Source: Zanthoxylum bungeanum (lineage: Eukaryota > Streptophyta > Magnoliopsida > Sapindales > Rutaceae). From it: a stretch of 64,000 nt of DNA. Position numbers and translations under genes: made by a program. Shown one piece after another: positions 59,362 through 64,000 of the stretch. The stretch spans positions 434,001 to 498,000 of the forward strand of contig SKCR01023804.1 of assembly GCA_019454045.1 (NCBI GenBank). The letters are read 5' to 3'. Each line of letters starts with the position of its first letter. The first letter of the stretch is position 1. The notes below the pieces were generated by a model, which was given only the letters and a program-made list of their open reading frames with translations, had not been told where the DNA came from and ran no database searches.

Positions 59362-61516
59362 TGACCAGTGCGTAATCACACGCGTATAACTCAAGCGCAC
59401 GTATCGTTCAAGTAGTTTAAAAAGTATCGATCCCACGAGGACTTAATACCTAATCTATTAATTTTATGAGGTCAAATGATTACTAGTATCTAACAGGTTG
59501 TTTGATTGATTTGAAATGGTGATGATTCTAAATTTAAAAACAAGTAAATAAAATTGCAAGAAAGTAGGTTTAAGAAAATTCAATATTAGGAAACTATCTA
59601 GGGTTGTGAATCTTTCTAATATCTTTTAAAAGATGAAGTGGTTATTTCATGTTTGTGTAATAAATTGGTTTACTAACCTGGAACACTAAATTATGCGAAA
59701 TCATCTGTCGATGGTCAGACGCAAATACCTAATATAACCCAATTGAACCATATGTCTATGTCAACCAAATTACCTGGATTCATTATGTTTAAGTTCCAAT
59801 TATGGCTACCCCCGCCCGACAGGTATATGTCTATCCTGTAAGGAAATCTATTAAAGGGTTATCTATCCTCAAGGAAGATCGTGGGCTATTAACTCTAAGG
59901 CTGAAACCTAAAATTCATTTGTCAAGTTTATTTTAGATTTACCAGATCAATCTTATTAGTGACCAATTAACAAGACGCATTAAGCTTAAGACTTAATAAG
60001 TAAACCTTTAAATTACCCAAACTATAAAATAACCCCTTATAAACCGGTGATATTAGAATTCATCACAACCCCAGATAACTAACTTAGTTACGACATATAA
60101 CTAAGACTAGTAAAAACTTAAATAAAATAAAAGACATAAAGTAAAATGCTGAAAAGTAAATTGCTGAAAAGTAAATGACGGAAAGTAAATGCTGAAATTA
60201 AATACCAAAAATTAAATGCTGAAAAGTAAATGCTGAAAGTAAATTACTGAAAAGTAAATGCTGAAAGTAAATTGCTGAAAGTAAATTGCTGAAAAGTAAA
60301 TGCTGAAAGTAAATTACTGAAAAGTAAATAAAGTAAAAGTACAATAAAAGAAAATGATGAGGTAAAAGGATTCATTTTTATTACTTCTATTTTAGATATC
60401 TCCCTTAATATAATATATTAACTTTGCATGATAATTATCAACCAGCCATATAGGCGGTATCCAAATTAAGTCAAATTAATAATTAATTAACAACCGACCA
60501 ATCAGGCGGTATCCAGTTTAGTCAGGTTAAAATCAATTTAAATAATTACCAACCGACCAATATGGCGGTATCCTCGTTAAGTCAGGTTTTAACTAGTTTA
60601 TATATTATAATTAAGGGAGATTAATCTAAATATTAGTAATAAAAGTTTTACATTTTACCCCAGCAAATGGGGAGTTACCTCCTCATTACTGAAAAGTAAA
60701 AACTGAAAATTAAAGAAAGAAAAGTATTGTGCGTAAAAGTAAATAGCGGAAAGTAAAAACTGAAAAGTAAAGAAAAGAAAGTGCGAAAGCGGAAATTAAT
60801 TACTGAAAGCTGTAAATAAACAAACAAGATACAATCTTCTTAGTATTCTTAAGGAATTCCTTAGAAGAAAGTATGAATTTACAAATGAAATGGCTTGGTA
60901 TTTATAGGCAAAATTTTGCCTCCATCAAATCATCCACCAAATCCATTATTAATTGCTCCACTAATTGCTCCACCAAATCCATTATTAATTGCTCCACTAA
61001 TTTCTTATCATGTTTGGTGGTGATTTGATAATTTTTATTATTTATTATATTTATTTTTTTCTTTGAAAATGATTGAAAATGACTTTAATAATTACACACA
61101 ACATACTTCTGGATGGTTAATCAATTTCGGGCATGAAATATTCAGAATTCGAAATTATTTTGTCTTTCAAAGTTGTAGATATTTCAGTATTCTTTAATCT
61201 GGAATTTGAATCAGCTCAATCCGATATCGGAGTAAAAATTTATGCCTAAAATACGATAGATGCGCAAAACTGGAATTTCCAAAACTGCACTTCGTTAAAA
61301 CGCCCTTTCAAGTTTCCAATCTCCAAAATTAATATGTCAAGTCCAATTTTTGCCCTTATTTGACCCATATTTCATCCTAAATGATTTCATTGTGTCCCAA
61401 TATTATTTTATCTGCAAAATAAACTAAAACACATCAAAACGTTCATCAAACCCGAGAAACTAAACAAAATATTAAGTAAAAGGGGCAGTAAATATTTATA
61501 TATTTTCCGCTCATCA
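59362..61516 (-). repeat. Athila-2 5' LTR
   Basis: It pairs with 48907-51047 and includes the same extra block with three GGATACCGCC units (about 60440-60660). It ends CCGCTCATCA before the CCACG duplication. Confidence 0.92.
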
Positions 61517-61521
61517 CCACG

Positions 61522-62147
61522 CAACTGGCCATACTCAAAGAATAATTACACTCCTTAGAAGAAGAGAGTCAAGCCATTCAAAGCTCCAATATAACCCTCC
61601 AGAAGCAACTGGAGCAAATCTCCTCAACTTCCCAACAATGTGATACTCCGAACAATCCCAACAATCATACAATCTCTTCCAATCTCTTGGGGCATTCAAC
61701 GATATGCCAAATGATGATCCACCGCCAGAAGACCACCCCCGGAATGATCAAAGAAATGAACCAATTTCCCTAGTCGACCAAGCGCAACAAATCGCTTCCA
61801 ATATGCACAAAGAAATGTTAGAATTCAAGGAAGCAATTTTGTCCAACCTCCCCAATGTCAGGCTACCAATAAGGAAAAGTTGGGCTGAAACAATTTCTGA
61901 TACTCCATTTTTGGAGACATCACTTCCATCGAACTACCAAGGAAGTTCAGTCCTCCATATATGAAGATGTATAATGGATCAACTGACCCAGACGACCATG
62001 TTGTCCATTACAAATACAAGATGATGTCAACGAGTCTGGCCCCTCACCAATGGGAGGGTGGAATGTGCAGAGGATTTGGAGAAACATTAGCTGGTCCTGC
62101 CCTCACCTAGTTCATCAATCTCCATACAGATCCATCGAGTCTTACCT
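61522..62147 (+). pseudogene. Gag of the third gypsy element, continued
   Basis: Across frames the + strand reads PKFSPPYMKMYNGSTDPDDH, then HYKYKMMSTSLAPHQWEGGM and CRGFGETLAGPAL, the plant gypsy gag core. The open piece 61704-61964 covers the preceding Asp/Glu-rich part. It is truncated at 62147 by a Copia-A LTR. Confidence 0.75.
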
Positions 62148-63754
62148 GTTGGGTTTCTAGATTAGTCCCAAGATCAATTCAAGCAATGAAACATGTGTTG
62201 GTTATTTTGATTTCAAAAATCAAAAATAAGATATACCAAAATTTTGGTAAATCATCTCCCATCATTACCAACTTGGAGTGTTTAACACACTATCACCAAC
62301 CACCAACTTCTATCACTATAAAGTGATAAAGTTGACTAGTGATGTGACTTGATGTGACTTGTGGGCCCCACTTGATTCGATATGCGAGTGGGCCCGCAAA
62401 CACTCCTAGGCTCGGGTTCGCTAATTCCAAATTAACGAATTTTCCGTTGCGACGTAATTAAATCAAATTTAATTAAATAATTATGCCTAGCAAAATTACC
62501 ATTCACGTCGCTAACGATTTAATTCTAAATTAACTAGTTCGCCCGAATTAAAATCTAATCTTAATTCCGCGTCGAAATCTAATTTTGTATAATATATCGA
62601 ATATATTATTTTATCGATTAATTCAAAATTAATCGTTCTCTCTCTTTAAATAATATTTTATCCCAGATAAAATATCTATGTAATTAATCCCAGATTAATT
62701 TTCTCTCTCTACTAATTAATCCCAGATTAATAAAGTGCGAGTCATACATCATCGGTGAATCTTCGGGAAGCGACCCATGAGATCCCTGGATATATTGGCA
62801 GTAAATCCGATCGTCGGACTATCCGAACACGTACGTACCTAGTACTACGTTTTTACCGATTTACAAGACATGGTTGGCTTCTAGCAAAGCACCGTGCCTA
62901 CCCAATTCTCCAGAAATATTCTTAAAGGAATATGTGATCTATATCAGGCGTAGTATACGTAGTATTGCGTATTACGATCCAACATCAGATGTCATGTGCA
63001 AGGCCTGGGGTTGGAATTGTGTATGCCTTGTACGAAGCACATATCGAATCTCTTGTAACTAGTCTCTATAATCGGATAAACATGACCTAGTCATAATATC
63101 CTGATAGCTGCAGCAAAAAAGAGCACCAGTTCCGTATCCTACGTGATCATCATCTCCACTATGACTGGAGTGATACTTCCGTCTTGACATCACACCCAAT
63201 ACACTACGATTCTCAATATACCCAGAAGAGGCGTACATAGAACCTGTTAAAGCCTTGGACGACCAAAACCAAAGTATATTGATTGTCGCAAGTATTAGCG
63301 ATGCAAGTCTCAGGTTAAGACCAAATACACCTACCCTGATTCGGACTTCCATAGACACATAGTCATACTACCAATGGAATTCCGAGGGGTCTATCCAGAG
63401 CGAAGCTTTTCCCGTACCATCGGTAAACACAACCTCCTATTACACTTGCATGAGTATCCTATACCCAAATATATGAGAACTATATCGTTATGCTCCCACA
63501 ACGCGCACAAGTGTAATACTAGTCTTTTACGCATTATCGATGTCCAATCTCGATAATACTCTGAGTAGGGATGTTTAATGATTAAACCTTTGTGGATTGA
63601 TACTGACTAATCATATGGACCTTTTATTATTTATACATCTAGGTAATCCAATTACAAATGATAAAAGGGCAATTTCCTTTGTCACATAGTTAATTTGTAC
63701 AACAACATCATGATATGTACAAATAGTGATGCTATGGGTCATAATTGTCCAAAA
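62148..63754 (-). mobile_element. 3' LTR of a third Copia-A element that leaves the window
   Basis: It starts TGTTGGGTTTCTAG on the + strand and ends near TTGTCCAAAA, homologous to 11521-13617. The polypurine-like tract (CCAAGTGAGAGAT on the - strand) follows on the right, so the element is on the - strand and its body lies beyond 64000. Confidence 0.8.
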
Positions 63755-64000
63755 ATCTCTCACTTGGCCTATAGCCAATCACTCAAGTGTCCTACACCCG
63801 AACTATGTACGGTTCGCTCAAATTTCTGCTGAGAAAATGCTTTCGTCAGCGGATTTGTATGGTTATCATCTGATGTTATTTATTCGATCATCACATCGCC
63901 ACGATGTATGATCCAAACGAATCAGATGAATATATGAAGTATATATCTGGATCGTTGATGAGACCATTAATTCTTTAGCCTGTGTTGTAGCCTAGCTCAG
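63755..64000 (-). pseudogene. Copia-A pol C-terminal end
   Basis: This is collinear with 13618-13860; the same CCTACACCCGAACTATGTAC segment is present. On the - strand it corresponds to the last residues of copia RNase H. Frames are broken and the rest is outside the window. Confidence 0.6.

Larger units (their letters stand above)
48907..61516 (-). mobile_element. Athila-2: near-complete Athila-lineage retrotransposon with accessory genes
   Basis: It is 12.6 kb, bounded by TGACCGG...CCGCTCATCA and CCACG duplications. On the - strand: LTR, tRNA-Asp PBS, gag, protease, RT, RNase H, integrase, Cys-rich ORF-A, LOG, 3' region, polypurine tract, LTR. Gag and pol carry several frameshifts and stops, so it is not autonomous now, but it shows the full gene order that Athila-1 has lost. 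Confidence 0.93.

Noticed and set aside
48907..61516. Endogenous pararetrovirus
   Set aside because: Paired LTRs, target duplications and an integrase are present, and no movement-protein or coat-protein motif is seen.

Overview
The window is nuclear DNA of a flowering plant, probably a eudicot. It holds an intron-rich 26S proteasome RPT4 gene with GT-AG introns, remnants of a class III peroxidase gene and a RHON1/BP-73-like plastid gene, and many nested LTR retrotransposons with plant-specific primer-binding sites. I cannot name the species. About four fifths of the window is transposon-derived. Everything here is read by eye; identities and families come from motif recognition, not from searches.

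Layout. 1-5345: a Tat/Ogre-like Ty3/gypsy element (LTR, tRNA-Arg-type PBS, gag, pol deleted down to an integrase tail, then three tandem-repeat arrays), ending in an inverted copy of its own LTR end (5335-5578). 5579-8906: unexplained G/T-rich DNA and an LTR-like stretch. 8907-29726: a gene-fragment-carrying hAT-like element, split near its left end by a 19.3-kb Athila element (Athila-1, + strand, 8917-28247). Athila-1 is itself split in gag by a 10-kb Ty1/copia element (Copia-A1, - strand, 11521-21518, TSD CAAGC). 29727-30144: peroxidase remnant. 30210-30944: hAT MITE with a perfect 8-bp TSD. 32856-35878: RPT4, ten exons, 399 codons, with one apparent 1-base deletion. 37590-39482: degraded copia RT/RNase H on the - strand. 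39483-42000: another copia LTR and PBS. 42731-47321: a solo Copia-A LTR (TSD GTATT) with an antisense gag-to-integrase piece of the same family lodged inside it. 48186-62147: a third gypsy element, split in gag by Athila-2 (- strand, 48907-61516, TSD CCACG). 62148-64000: the 3' LTR and pol end of another Copia-A copy that runs off the window.

The most notable system is in the two Athila elements. Between integrase and the 3' LTR, where env-class Athila elements often carry an extra ORF, both carry two accessory reading frames. The first is a small basic Cys-rich protein, loosely reminiscent of betaflexivirus cysteine-rich nucleic-acid-binding proteins. The second is an intronless 217-codon LONELY GUY (LOG) cytokinin-activating enzyme. 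In both copies gag/pol and the Cys-rich ORF are broken, whereas the LOG frame is open from start to stop. Both LOG proteins end in a basic stretch followed by LDLNL, an LxLxL (EAR-type) motif. Conserved pyrimidine-rich AG acceptor-like sites sit just upstream of each accessory ORF, suggesting expression from spliced RNA. This looks like a retrotransposon family that captured a host hormone-biosynthesis gene.
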